7,866 bases of DNA from Kordiimonadaceae bacterium (GCA_014238195.1 JABABO010000180.1:1-7866); one strand, 5' to 3'; shown: positions 1 through 7,045, numbered from the stretch's first letter. Notes: a model not told the origin generated them from the sequence alone. Made by a program: numbers and translations.

Positions 1-89
1 CCAAATGAGGTGATCAATATTCACCGCAATTGGCTATAGTGCATGAATGTCTGCAACTGGGAACGATATCAAATTGGTGTCAACGGCGA

Positions 90-241
90 TTATGCAAATA
101 AATCATGACACATGTTTTTCGCGCAATCCGCACCCTGTTCTAGTATTGGTAAAAACGATGGCCAATCCAGCAACTGACTAATCTTTTGCAGAACATCGTC
201 TTCGTCAATACGGTGACGGCTTCCTACAAAAATATATCCAT
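90..241 (-). pseudogene. Broken 5' end of a minus-strand gene, resembling an IS5-like transposase N-terminus
   Basis: On the minus strand an ATG at 241-239 has a good ribosome binding site (GAGGAG, 252-247) five bases upstream, and a promoter candidate lies just above it. The ATG frame stops after five codons. The neighbouring frame runs from there to a stop at 92-90 and includes the segment RIDEDDVLQKISQLLDWPSF followed by LPIL. An indel in the A5 run at 228-232 would join the ATG to this frame. The pattern of a Lys-Ile pair, a Leu-rich step and Asp-Trp-Pro-x-Phe then Pro-Ile-Leu resembles, from memory, the first 40 residues of IS5-group transposases. No catalytic DDE region follows: the frame ends and the sequence to the left edge is not coherently coding. 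It is therefore at most a short relic. The broken-gene reading is better supported than the transposase identity. Confidence 0.35.
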
Positions 242-265
242 GACAACTCCTCAAAGGCTGCAACT

Positions 266-294
266 ATTATACAAAATAATCATCACCTTGGGAA
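266..294 (-). promoter_or_regulatory. Promoter candidate for the broken minus-strand gene
   Basis: Read on the minus strand, a -35-like TTCCCA (294-289, four of six consensus bases) is followed by a 17 bp spacer and a perfect TATAAT (271-266). Transcription would start near 259, about 18 bases before the ATG at 241, with the GAGGAG ribosome binding site between them. The ordered -35, -10, ribosome binding site and ATG suggest that a real expression signal outlived the gene. This is read by eye only. Confidence 0.4.
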
Positions 295-299
295 TCCCC

Positions 300-329
300 T
301 TCATTTATGCAAAGGTCTTTATGTATAAT
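300..329 (+). promoter_or_regulatory. Promoter candidate for the restriction-modification locus
   Basis: A perfect TATAAT -10 lies at 324-329, with a weak TTCATT -35-like hexamer at 300-305 (three of six consensus bases, 18 bp spacer). This would give a leader of about 65 bases before the ATG at 400. The region is AT-rich, so chance matches are likely; a second TATAAA at 381-386 is an alternative. It lies back to back with the minus-strand promoter candidate at 266-294. Confidence 0.28.
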
Positions 330-399
330 AATTTTGTTTGCTACAGGCTCTGTGTAGGCATTTGTTATTTATAGTTAAAATATAAAAAAGAGAATATTG

Positions 400-1992
400 A
401 TGTCAGAACACACAGAGGTAAGGCTTCCTCTTATTGATAAGTTAATAAAACTGGGCTGGGATAAGAACCAACTTCAATTTGAACCTGAGTGGCGAGTTCC
501 TAAAACGCCGAGTGATGCAAGTAAGCGTGAACTTGGCCAGAGCTTTAAGTCATTTCCAATTGATATAGCAATTTTTGATCATCCATCTCATGTGGGTGAG
601 TATGAGCATCTTCAAATAATTATTGAGACAAAAGCGCCTGATAAAAACGAAGGTGTAAATCAATTGAAGATATACATGAGCCTTGAGCCGCATGTTTTGT
701 TGGGTATTTGGACAAATGGTACGGACATTACTCTTGTCTACCGTACATCTGATGGAAAATTTGATGTGCAAGAGAAGGCTGCTATCCCAAAGCCAACAGA
801 TAGCTTAATTCGAGCTGGGGGTGAAAAATTAAAATGGACAGATTTAGAAGACCCGACGACGTCGGACTTAAAAAAAACGTTTAAGCGCCTTCTGAATGTA
901 GTGGTTGCAAGAGATACTAGAAGCACAAGAAGGGATGATCAGTTAAACAATCTTTGTAATGTAATATTAGCAAAATTGGAGGGGGATAAAGCGGCAAAAC
1001 ATTCCCCTGATGATCCTATACCGTTCCAAGTGTGGGATACAGAAGAGCAAACGGATAAAGCGATTAGAGAATTATTTCAGGGAATGCGCCGTTCACATAA
1101 AGATTTGTTTGTAACGGATGCAGACACAGATATAAACCTCGATGAACATACGCTGCATACATGTGCCTTTGAATTGTCAAAGTGCAAATTGATGGATACT
1201 CCGATAAGCGTTATTTCAGAGGCTTTTCAAATATTTAGAACCTCAAGCTTAAAGTCTGAAGAAGGTCAGTACTATACACCTTATCCAGTTATACGTAGTG
1301 CTGTGAAGCTGATGGAAATAAAACCGACAGACACTGTATTGGATCCAGCTTGTGGTACTGGTGGATTCTTGCTTGAGAGTTATCGTCAACTTATAGAACG
1401 GCATCCTACAATGACATCAAGTGATGCTATCAAGTGGGCTAACCGAAATTTATATGGGGTTGATAAAGATCGTATCAATGTAAAGCTGACTAAAGCCATA
1501 ATGCTTACGATTGGTGATGGAAGTACTAATACACACCTCGGGGATTCAATAAGAAAACATCTTTGGAATTCTTACTACCCTGAGCTTCAGGGCGCACTTA
1601 CCAAAGAATCCTTTACATACGTCATAACAAATCCTCCCTTCGGAAAGGGTTTAAAGGTTTCTAAATCAGATGCCAAAGCCGCAGGGCTAACTATTTCTAG
1701 AAAACCCAAAAGGGAAAAAGATGGCTCAATCACTTTTTCTAAAACAGTGCATGAAGAAAGAGAAATTGGAATTATTTTCCTTGAGCGTTGTTATGAATTA
1801 CTTGCATGTAATGGTCGCCTTGGGATTATCTTGCCGGAGACTTATATGTTTTCTCCATCTTATAGTTGGCTTAGGTTTTGGCTGCACGATAAGTTGGAGT
1901 TAAAGGGTATGCTCAATATACCCATGGAAGCGTTTCAGGGCTTTTGTAGGGCAAAAACAAATTTTTATATTTTTGAAAAGTTAGGGAAGTAA
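400..1992 (+). CDS. Restriction-modification protein fragment: N-terminal nuclease plus N6-adenine DNA methyltransferase
   Basis: The ATG at 400 is preferred over the TTG immediately before it; a modest AAGAGA purine run precedes it. The product is 530 residues. Residues 1-95 hold an HsdR-N-like PD-(D/E)XK nuclease: D55 in PIDIAIFD, then E76-T-K78 in IIETKAP, then Q88-L-K-I-Y92, matching the QxxxY motif of Type I restriction subunits. A linker of about 100-280 follows. The methyltransferase has motif X-like GQYYTP (289-294), the SAM-binding motif I DPACGTGGF (315-323) and the catalytic motif IV NPPF (411-414), which defines an adenine-N6 enzyme. The frame ends at TAA 1990-1992, before the usual methylase C-terminal tail; that tail is found at the start of the next frame. 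So the domain is probably truncated by a frameshift. Target specificity would come from the downstream S-like part. The DNA is AT-richer than the cys operon. Confidence 0.85.
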   Translation: MSEHTEVRLPLIDKLIKLGWDKNQLQFEPEWRVPKTPSDASKRELGQSFKSFPIDIAIFDHPSHVGEYEHLQIIIETKAPDKNEGVNQLKIYMSLEPHVLLGIWTNGTDITLVYRTSDGKFDVQEKAAIPKPTDSLIRAGGEKLKWTDLEDPTTSDLKKTFKRLLNVVVARDTRSTRRDDQLNNLCNVILAKLEGDKAAKHSPDDPIPFQVWDTEEQTDKAIRELFQGMRRSHKDLFVTDADTDINLDEHTLHTCAFELSKCKLMDTPISVISEAFQIFRTSSLKSEEGQYYTPYPVIRSAVKLMEIKPTDTVLDPACGTGGFLLESYRQLIERHPTMTSSDAIKWANRNLYGVDKDRINVKLTKAIMLTIGDGSTNTHLGDSIRKHLWNSYYPELQGALTKESFTYVITNPPFGKGLKVSKSDAKAAGLTISRKPKREKDGSITFSKTVHEEREIGIIFLERCYELLACNGRLGIILPETYMFSPSYSWLRFWLHDKLELKGMLNIPMEAFQGFCRAKTNFYIFEKLGK

Positions 1993-1993
1993 T

Positions 1994-2599
1994 ATGCATA
2001 CCCCGAGTTGGTTTTCTAAAGATAAGGTTTTAATTGTAAATGCTAAGACCTGCGGCATAAACAAAGATGGAAAAGAGCAATACCTTGTGAATCCTGAAAC
2101 TGGGATACGATCAGATTCAGAGATAGATGATTCATTGGCGGAGTGCTGTGATTCAATTATAAACAGCAATTTTGATAGAGATGAAATATTTTATCAAGAT
2201 TACAATGATATGATCAAAAAGGATGTATTTGTACCAAAATATTATGACCATAAAACATTTAAGGGAATTCGTAAGTTAGTTGATTCTGATTCAGAGCTAG
2301 AATTGATGTCATTGGGGGAGCTGGTTGCTAATGAATCCATATTAGTGTTTGGTGGGCATGGTAGCCCTAGTTCAGATCAGCGATTGGGGACAATTCCTTA
2401 TATAAAAGTGTCAGACCTTCGGGCTGGTCATGTAAATATTAATCCAACTAATATGGTTCCCCTTGAACTAGCTGAAAAATTCTGGGGTGGTAATGACTCT
2501 GGGTTGATGCCCTATGATTTAATCTCCCCTGAAAGAGCATCAAAAAATATTGGTGAGTTTTGTGTTAATGCCAGGGCAAGAAAGGGCTGTATTCACTAA
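1994..2599 (+). CDS. Methylase C-terminal tail plus first part of an S-like target-recognition domain (fragment)
   Basis: The frame opens at ATG 1994, one base after the stop of the upstream frame, with GGGAAG (1984-1989) placed as a possible reinitiation site. Residues 12-48, containing VLIVNAKTCG, KDGKEQY and IDDSL, look like the normal C-terminus of N6-adenine methylases, not the start of a specificity subunit, so this piece belongs to the preceding gene. From about residue 105 (MSLGELV) it resembles a Type I S-type recognition domain, with IPYIKVSDL at 134-142. Family-like reading stops after F189 (2558-2560); the final residues to the TAA at 2597-2599 are out of frame. The coherent continuation is in the next frame. 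The domain would read the DNA target. It could be translated by reinitiation, but as a stand-alone protein it lacks the end of its recognition domain. Confidence 0.6.
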   Translation: MHTPSWFSKDKVLIVNAKTCGINKDGKEQYLVNPETGIRSDSEIDDSLAECCDSIINSNFDRDEIFYQDYNDMIKKDVFVPKYYDHKTFKGIRKLVDSDSELELMSLGELVANESILVFGGHGSPSSDQRLGTIPYIKVSDLRAGHVNINPTNMVPLELAEKFWGGNDSGLMPYDLISPERASKNIGEFCVNARARKGCIH

Positions 2600-2903
2600 G
2601 GAAGTGATAGTTATTAGGGCTCTCAATGAGGAAATATTTGATCAATTTTATTTGCTTTGGGCTCTGAGCTTGAATGAGGTCATAGGACAATGGGAGAGAA
2701 TTGTTTTTATGCAGACGAACAGGGAGGATGTCGGTAAGAGGATGTTAGAAATTAAGATTCCTGTTCCCAAAAATATTTCATCAGCCAATAAATTTTCTGC
2801 ACCATTTAAGGAGTATTACCTCTCCTTAGAAAAGAGTAGGAATTCTTTTATACGTTCCCTATCAGATAGCAAATTTAATCATCATGTTCATTTGGGTGAA
2901 TAG
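2550..2903 (+). CDS. C-terminal part of the S-like target-recognition domain (fragment)
   Basis: This frame is open from 2523, but its family-like content begins at about 2561 (VLMPGQE) and runs to the TAG at 2901-2903. It continues the recognition domain with TKEVIVIRALNEEIFDQFYL, then NREDVGKRMLEIKIPVP, a pattern typical of the strand-and-helix end of Type I S and Type IIG specificity domains, where the conserved tail precedes the second helical spacer. The final 35 or so residues are charged and helix-forming. The nominal TTG start at 2550 and the ATG at 2568 have no convincing ribosome binding site, so independent translation is unlikely. Read as the 3' end of the split gene, it completes one recognition domain only. 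The enzyme therefore has a half-S arrangement, not the two domains of a classical HsdS. Confidence 0.5.
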   Translation: MVSFVLMPGQERAVFTKEVIVIRALNEEIFDQFYLLWALSLNEVIGQWERIVFMQTNREDVGKRMLEIKIPVPKNISSANKFSAPFKEYYLSLEKSRNSFIRSLSDSKFNHHVHLGE

Positions 2904-3248
2904 CGGTTGGTTCAATGGTTATTTCCAACGGTTGATTGCGCGGCTCAAAGTCTTCTCATCCTTCTGATCGGCTTTTGTGAAAGACTTTTGCGTAATAGGT
3001 TGGTTATACTGTATTTTGGAACAGGCCGCACCTTATTTGCCCCGCTGTGTTTTCAGCAGGCGCAGGAAGAGTATGATCTTTAGTGTTATGCGATTGCCGA
3101 GGTTTGTGATTTGAGGGTTATTTTGTTAACAGCTTTCAGTAAATTTTGCCCGATTGCTGCAAGGTAATCCTCCCTTTTTTAGCCCTGAAAAAATATAGCA
3201 AAAAACTCTAATCATTTTTGGACTAATTTAAAGGGACCACATCACTGC
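2904..3248. other. Convergent intergenic region without a supported gene
   Basis: This 345-base stretch separates the end of the plus-strand restriction-modification locus from the end of the minus-strand lysR gene. I see no RNA gene, insertion-sequence end or clear repeat. A 59-codon open stretch (2904-3083) continues in the same frame as the upstream stop, but it has no good start or ribosome binding site. AT-only complementarities occur, such as T6 at 3175-3180 with A6 at 3188-3193. None has the GC-rich stem expected of a strong intrinsic terminator, although one or both convergent transcripts may end here. Confidence 0.5.
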
Positions 3249-4166
3249 CTAATCCCCAGCCGTGTCGCGTTTGGCTTCGTCATTCAGCCAGTCGGTGAAG
3301 TCTTGGATGCGCTCGGATTTTAACTTGTCTGCTGGGCAAACGATATAATGGGCAAACGCCACGGGCATTTCTTCACCAAAAGGTTTCACGAGCCGCCCTG
3401 CTTTCAAGTCTTCTGCTGCGATGGCCGACCGCGCGAGCGCCACACCGCGCCCCATAACGGCAGCTTCAATGGCCAGCGAGTGGGTGTTAAAATGAATGGC
3501 GGGCAAGCCGTCAACAACAGCAATGCCCGCTGCTTTTAGCCACATGGGCCAGTTTGGTGCCGTATCATCATCCGAGAAACTATCATCATGGATCAGCGTG
3601 TGTGCCAGCAAATCAGCAGGCTCACTTAAGGGCTTATTGCTTGCCAACAGATCAGGGCTACACACAGGGAAAACCGTTTCCCGTAAAATTTCTTCTGCGT
3701 GCAGACCAGGATAATCACCAGCCCCGTAACGAATGGCAAGGTCAACATCATCGGCTGAGAAATCGGTTAAGCTCATGCTGGCGGAAATTTTTACAATCGC
3801 TTGCGGGCGGCGCTCGTAGTAGCTAGCAAGACGTGGCACAAGCCATTTACTGGCAAAAGACGGGGATACACTCACCTTAATAACGTTGGTATGTTTGGTG
3901 TCCGCAATAATATCAACCGCTTCTTCCATGCGATCAAAAGCTTCTTTTAGGGGGGCAAGTGAAAGCTGTGCTGCTTCGGTTAAAATCAATGACCGATTAG
4001 AGCGGCGAAAAAGCTCAACACCTAAAAAATCTTCAAGCGATCTAATCTGCTGACTTATGGCGGCAGGTGTCACAGATAAATCATCGGCAGCCATCTTGAA
4101 GCTCATATGACGGGCAGCAGCGTCAAATGCGCGCAAGGCATTCAGTGGTAAAAGGGAACGTTTCAT
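3249..4166 (-). CDS. LysR-family transcriptional regulator, GcvA-like
   Basis: This 305-residue protein has the usual LysR length. The N-terminus, with LPLNALRAFDAAARHMSF followed by AADDLSVTPAAISQQIRSLE and then FLGVELFRR, is the winged helix-turn-helix DNA-binding domain (about residues 6-65). Its wording is closest to the GcvA subgroup. Residues of about 95-295 form the periplasmic-binding-protein-like effector domain. It begins 25 bp after the end of cysH, on the same strand and with only a weak ribosome binding site, so it may be the last gene of the sulfur operon. LysR regulators more often sit divergently from their targets. Whether this one controls the cys genes or simply lies next to them cannot be told from the sequence. 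The true effector is unknown; the GcvA name reflects family likeness and does not imply control of glycine cleavage. Confidence 0.9.
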   Translation of the reverse strand: MKRSLLPLNALRAFDAAARHMSFKMAADDLSVTPAAISQQIRSLEDFLGVELFRRSNRSLILTEAAQLSLAPLKEAFDRMEEAVDIIADTKHTNVIKVSVSPSFASKWLVPRLASYYERRPQAIVKISASMSLTDFSADDVDLAIRYGAGDYPGLHAEEILRETVFPVCSPDLLASNKPLSEPADLLAHTLIHDDSFSDDDTAPNWPMWLKAAGIAVVDGLPAIHFNTHSLAIEAAVMGRGVALARSAIAAEDLKAGRLVKPFGEEMPVAFAHYIVCPADKLKSERIQDFTDWLNDEAKRDTAGD

Positions 4167-4191
4167 AAGTCTATCTTATCAAATAGCGTTT

Positions 4192-4971
4192 TTATAAGCC
4201 ACTGGATTCGTAAGAAGCCAGCAAAGCATTTTCCTTTAAAGTCATATGGATACCACATTCAGATTTGCTTTTACCGCGCCAACGGCCCGCACGTTCGTCC
4301 TCGCCCTCGGAAACACGCTCGGTACACGGCATACATCCGATTGATGAAAAGCCTTCAGCGACCAAAGGGTGGCGTGGTAAATTATATTTTTCCATGTAAT
4401 CAGTGACATCTTGTTTGGTCCAAAAAGCCAAAGGATTAACCTTCACACGGTCATCACTGGCTTCAAAATGCGGCAGCTCTTCACGCAGTCCCCCTTGAAA
4501 GCGTTTGCGCCCAGTTCCCCAAGCGTCAAAACCATCAAGCACAGCACTCAAGGGCTTCACTTTGCGGATAAAGCAACAGGCGTTATTGTTTTCCCGCCAT
4601 AAAGCACCCTTTGGATCAAGGGATTTTACATCCTCTTCAGCTGGTTTTTGGATAAGGACATCACGCAAGCCAAGTTCAGTGACCAGATCATCCCTAAACC
4701 GCTTGGTTTCACCGAACAATTTTCCCGTATCTAAAAATAATATGGGAATATCTTTTGATACGCTGGCTGCTAGATGTAACAAAACCGCTGATTCCGCCCC
4801 AAACGATGAAACAAGGGCAAAACGATCACCAAATTGACGCAGCGCACCAGCAATAACGTCACGCGCGGATGCATCACGGTATTCGCCTTCCATGACGGCG
4901 GCCACTGCTTCGGCTGATGACATATCTGCAAACCTGCCTTGAAAATCTTTTATGGCGTTAAGGGCTGTCAT
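4192..4971 (-). CDS. cysH: Thioredoxin-dependent adenylyl-sulfate (APS) reductase
   Basis: This cytoplasmic enzyme of assimilatory sulfate reduction reduces activated sulfate to sulfite. The 259-residue protein shows the PP-loop-type nucleotide site SSFGAES (55-61), the LDTGKLFGET segment (80-89), a Cys-Cys pair C132-C133 followed by FIRK, a C213-M-P-C216 pair, and the C-terminal catalytic cysteine C239 in ECGIHM. The CC plus CxxC set ligates a [4Fe-4S] cluster. It marks the APS-using class (EC 1.8.4.10) as opposed to the cluster-free PAPS reductases of the E. coli type, although annotation pipelines often use the PAPS name. Its ATG overlaps the TGA of the DUF934 gene in an ATGA (4971-4968), indicating translational coupling. 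The sulfite product is the substrate of the reductase encoded upstream. Confidence 0.93.
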   Translation of the reverse strand: MTALNAIKDFQGRFADMSSAEAVAAVMEGEYRDASARDVIAGALRQFGDRFALVSSFGAESAVLLHLAASVSKDIPILFLDTGKLFGETKRFRDDLVTELGLRDVLIQKPAEEDVKSLDPKGALWRENNNACCFIRKVKPLSAVLDGFDAWGTGRKRFQGGLREELPHFEASDDRVKVNPLAFWTKQDVTDYMEKYNLPRHPLVAEGFSSIGCMPCTERVSEGEDERAGRWRGKSKSECGIHMTLKENALLASYESSGL

Positions 4972-5396
4972 GATGCAATTTTCCCTTTCTGATATGTATC
5001 AGTCCTGTCGTCGTCGGCGTGGCGTAGATCCGAGACTTTGGTCTGGTGTGTTGCATAATCAAATTGATAGAAAATCCCATAGCGTTTAAAGGACGTTTCA
5101 TACGCACTTTCGCGCCCATCAAGAATTTCAACACTGTCAAATCCTGCACGACTTAAATATAAGCCTTGTTCTGGCATTGTTTTGCCTGTTGCGCGAATTT
5201 CGCCTGTAAAACCTAGGTCTTTGCGCAGGCGTACTGCCAGCGAAAAACCGCGACCATCGGTAAAAGCGGGAAATTCAATAGCGATTGCTTGAACACTGCC
5301 CAGCGTACCCACAAGAGTTTTATAGTCCGTGTCTGTTGTCAGTGTCAGATCAAGGCTTGAGGCAAGCGGTTTGTCTGTGAAATTAAGCAGCGCCAT
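4968..5396 (-). CDS. DUF934 family protein of the sulfite-reduction operon
   Basis: The ATG at 5396 is chosen because a perfect AAGGAGG lies six bases upstream; a longer frame start at 5420 lacks this support. The product is 142 residues. The family signature FPAFTDGRGFSLAVRLRKDL, followed by GFTGEIRATG, occupies about residues 43-72, and LSRAGFDSVEIL follows. DUF934 proteins are habitually encoded between cysI and cysH in proteobacteria and have been called putative oxidoreductase or sulfite-reduction accessory proteins. No catalytic residues are established, and none is evident here: there are no cysteines and no membrane segment. The gene overlaps the end of cysI by 14 bp and the start of cysH by 4 bp, so all three are likely co-translated in fixed ratio. 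Confidence 0.88.
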   Translation of the reverse strand: MALLNFTDKPLASSLDLTLTTDTDYKTLVGTLGSVQAIAIEFPAFTDGRGFSLAVRLRKDLGFTGEIRATGKTMPEQGLYLSRAGFDSVEILDGRESAYETSFKRYGIFYQFDYATHQTKVSDLRHADDDRTDTYQKGKIAS

Positions 5397-7038
5397 AAAG
5401 GGCCTCCTTAAACGGTGCAACGCCCAAGCGCCGCACTGCGCTCAAAAATGTTTCGGCTTCACGGCGTTCCCCAAGATAGACCGCAACAACGGTTTCAACC
5501 GCATCAACAATTTCGTCTGCATCAAACCCTGGTCCAAGCAGTTGGGCTTTGCTGGCGTCTTCTTCGCCGCTACCCCCCAGTAATATTTGGTAATTTTCAA
5601 CACCGCGACGATCAACACCCAATATGCCAATATGGCCTGCGTGATGGTGACCACAGCTGTTGATACATCCGCTCATCTTCAGCTTTAATGGCCCAATATC
5701 CTGCAAGCGTTTCATGTCATCAAACCGTTTTGCAATGGCTTGCCCAATGGGGATAGAACGCGCATTTGCAAGCGCACAATAATCAAGGCCAGGGCAAACA
5801 ATCATATCGGTTAGTAAACCAGCATTAGCCGTTGCTAAGCCTGCTAACTCAAGCTTTTGATATATTTCAAGAAGCTGATGTTTTGCCACATGGGGCAAGA
5901 TTAGATTTTGTTCATGGCTAACCCGTACTTCGTTATGCGAATAATCACGGGCTAGGTCTGCGACCACATCCATTTGCTGGGCTGTCGCATCCCCTGCAAT
6001 ACCATCGTGGGGCTTTAGGGATATTGTCAAACTCACATGCCCAGGCACTTTGTGGGCATGGGTATTGTTTGCGACCCAGCTGGCGAAAACAAAATCACTG
6101 GCAGCTTTTTCATCAACAACAGCGACCACATCCTCTAGCACCTCTAAGGGCGGCGGTGTGAAGAACGTATAAATACGGTCGATTTCAGCCTGCGGCACAT
6201 CAATCGGATTATTTTTCGTATTCTGCCATTCTTGTTCGACCAAGTCAGCAAACACATCAGCACCAAGTGCTTCCACTAGAATTTTAATACGTGCCTTATA
6301 TTTATTATCGCGGCGGCCTTGTTCGTTATAAACGCGTAAGATCGCTTCCAAATAACTGATCAAATCCGTCTCTGGGATAAAGTCACGAATGGTTTTACCA
6401 ATCACTGGTGTGCGGCCCATGCCACCCCCGACAATCACTTCAAAACCAATTTTTCCTGCACCGTCCTTTTTAAGGATCAGGCCAATATCGTGCCATTTGA
6501 CAGCAGCGCGGTCGTTTGGTGCACCTGTAATGGCAATTTTAAATTTGCGGGGAAGGAAAGCAAACTCGGGATGAAAGGTTGACCACTGTCGTATCAATTC
6601 AGCAATCGGGCGCGGATCAGCGATCTCATCACGGGCAGCACCGGCAAAATGATCGGTCGTAACATTACGGATACAGTTGCCACTGGTTTGCACTGCATGC
6701 ATTTCTACCTCGGCCAGTTCAGCCAGTATATCAGGTGTTTCAACAAGCTTCGGCCAATTATATTGAATATTTTGACGTGTGGTGAAATGCCCATATCCTT
6801 TATCATAGCGGCGGGCAATATGGGCAAGTCGGTTCATTTGTTCCCCACTTAAGGTGCCATAGGGCACTGCAACCCGAAGCATATAAGCGTGCAGCTGCAA
6901 ATATAGACCATTTTGCAAGCGCATTGGACGGAACTCTTCTTCACTCAGCTCCCCTTTAATGCGGCGATTAACCTGATCGCGGAATTCATCCACACGGGCG
7001 TTAATGATAGCGCGGTCATATGTGTCGTATGCGTACAT
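5383..7038 (-). CDS. cysI: Assimilatory sulfite (nitrite/sulfite) reductase hemoprotein
   Basis: This 551-residue protein belongs to the siroheme and [4Fe-4S] nitrite/sulfite reductase family. It catalyses the six-electron reduction of sulfite to sulfide for cysteine synthesis. The cluster and siroheme ligands are the four cysteines C415 and C421 (CPGLDYC, a Cx5C) and C458 and C462 (CINSC, a Cx3C). The first half carries the ferredoxin-like repeat region, with HFTTRQNIQYNW and SGNCIRNVTTDHFAG, typical of the substrate and siroheme site. The ATG at 7038 lies 7 bp after the DUF2849 stop, with GGAAGG (7055-7050) as ribosome binding site inside that gene's end. The neighbouring APS reductase and siroheme-precursor gene support the sulfite role over nitrite. 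No flavoprotein partner (cysJ) is seen in the window, so electrons may come from ferredoxin or a partner encoded elsewhere. Confidence 0.94.
   Translation of the reverse strand: MYAYDTYDRAIINARVDEFRDQVNRRIKGELSEEEFRPMRLQNGLYLQLHAYMLRVAVPYGTLSGEQMNRLAHIARRYDKGYGHFTTRQNIQYNWPKLVETPDILAELAEVEMHAVQTSGNCIRNVTTDHFAGAARDEIADPRPIAELIRQWSTFHPEFAFLPRKFKIAITGAPNDRAAVKWHDIGLILKKDGAGKIGFEVIVGGGMGRTPVIGKTIRDFIPETDLISYLEAILRVYNEQGRRDNKYKARIKILVEALGADVFADLVEQEWQNTKNNPIDVPQAEIDRIYTFFTPPPLEVLEDVVAVVDEKAASDFVFASWVANNTHAHKVPGHVSLTISLKPHDGIAGDATAQQMDVVADLARDYSHNEVRVSHEQNLILPHVAKHQLLEIYQKLELAGLATANAGLLTDMIVCPGLDYCALANARSIPIGQAIAKRFDDMKRLQDIGPLKLKMSGCINSCGHHHAGHIGILGVDRRGVENYQILLGGSGEEDASKAQLLGPGFDADEIVDAVETVVAVYLGERREAETFLSAVRRLGVAPFKEALYGAA
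5403..5409 (-). promoter_or_regulatory. Strong ribosome binding site inside the 3' end of cysI
   Basis: On the minus strand the sequence is AAGGAGG, six bases before the ATG at 5396. It lies within the last codons of cysI and fixes the start of the DUF934 gene. It is the best ribosome binding site in the operon. Confidence 0.8.
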
Positions 7039-7045
7039 TTTGCTT

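Larger units (their letters stand above)
400..2903 (+). pseudogene. Frameshifted single-chain restriction-modification enzyme (nuclease + N6-adenine methylase + specificity domain)
   Basis: Three consecutive reading frames read as one protein of about 833 residues once two extra bases are removed. The order is a PD-(D/E)XK nuclease, a helical linker, a gamma-class N6-adenine methyltransferase, the methylase C-terminal tail and one target-recognition domain. This is the architecture of Type IIG or BcgI-like enzymes, in which one chain both cuts and methylates, here with a fused S-like domain. The first break lies within 1984-1990, near a GGG run. The second is best placed at the TTTT run at 2558-2561. 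Removing one base at each restores reading through family-like sequence (FEKLG joined to SNMHTPSW, then GEF joined to VLMPGQE). Either the gene is decaying or the breaks are assembly or sequencing errors. If real, both modification and cutting are probably lost, unless the fragments reassemble. Confidence 0.68.

Noticed and set aside
1..89. Minus-strand fragments with PIN-toxin-like wording (AVDTNLI, PIAVN)
   Set aside because: They are tiny, interrupted by stops, and the two motifs are too close together for a PIN domain; chance resemblance is more likely.
186..374. 62-codon plus-strand open frame upstream of the restriction locus
   Set aside because: It starts within the reverse of the broken minus-strand gene, has no ribosome binding site or recognisable domain, and runs through the promoter region; probably chance in AT-rich DNA.
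2904..2940. Inverted repeat GTTGG/CCAAC after the restriction locus
   Set aside because: It is a five-base stem with a 13-base loop and no T tract, too weak to call a terminator.
2904..3083. 59-codon open stretch in the same frame as the end of the recognition domain, directly after its TAG
   Set aside because: The recognition domain already looks complete at 2900. The stretch has only a TTG start without a ribosome binding site and resembles no family I know, so it is not called as a gene.
3171..3240. Possible terminator for the lysR transcript
   Set aside because: Only A/T-only complementary runs are visible, with no GC-rich stem followed by a T tract on the relevant strand.
3348..3826. 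Plus-strand open frames opposite lysR
   Set aside because: They are antisense shadows of a well-supported LysR gene; no domains or start signals are seen.
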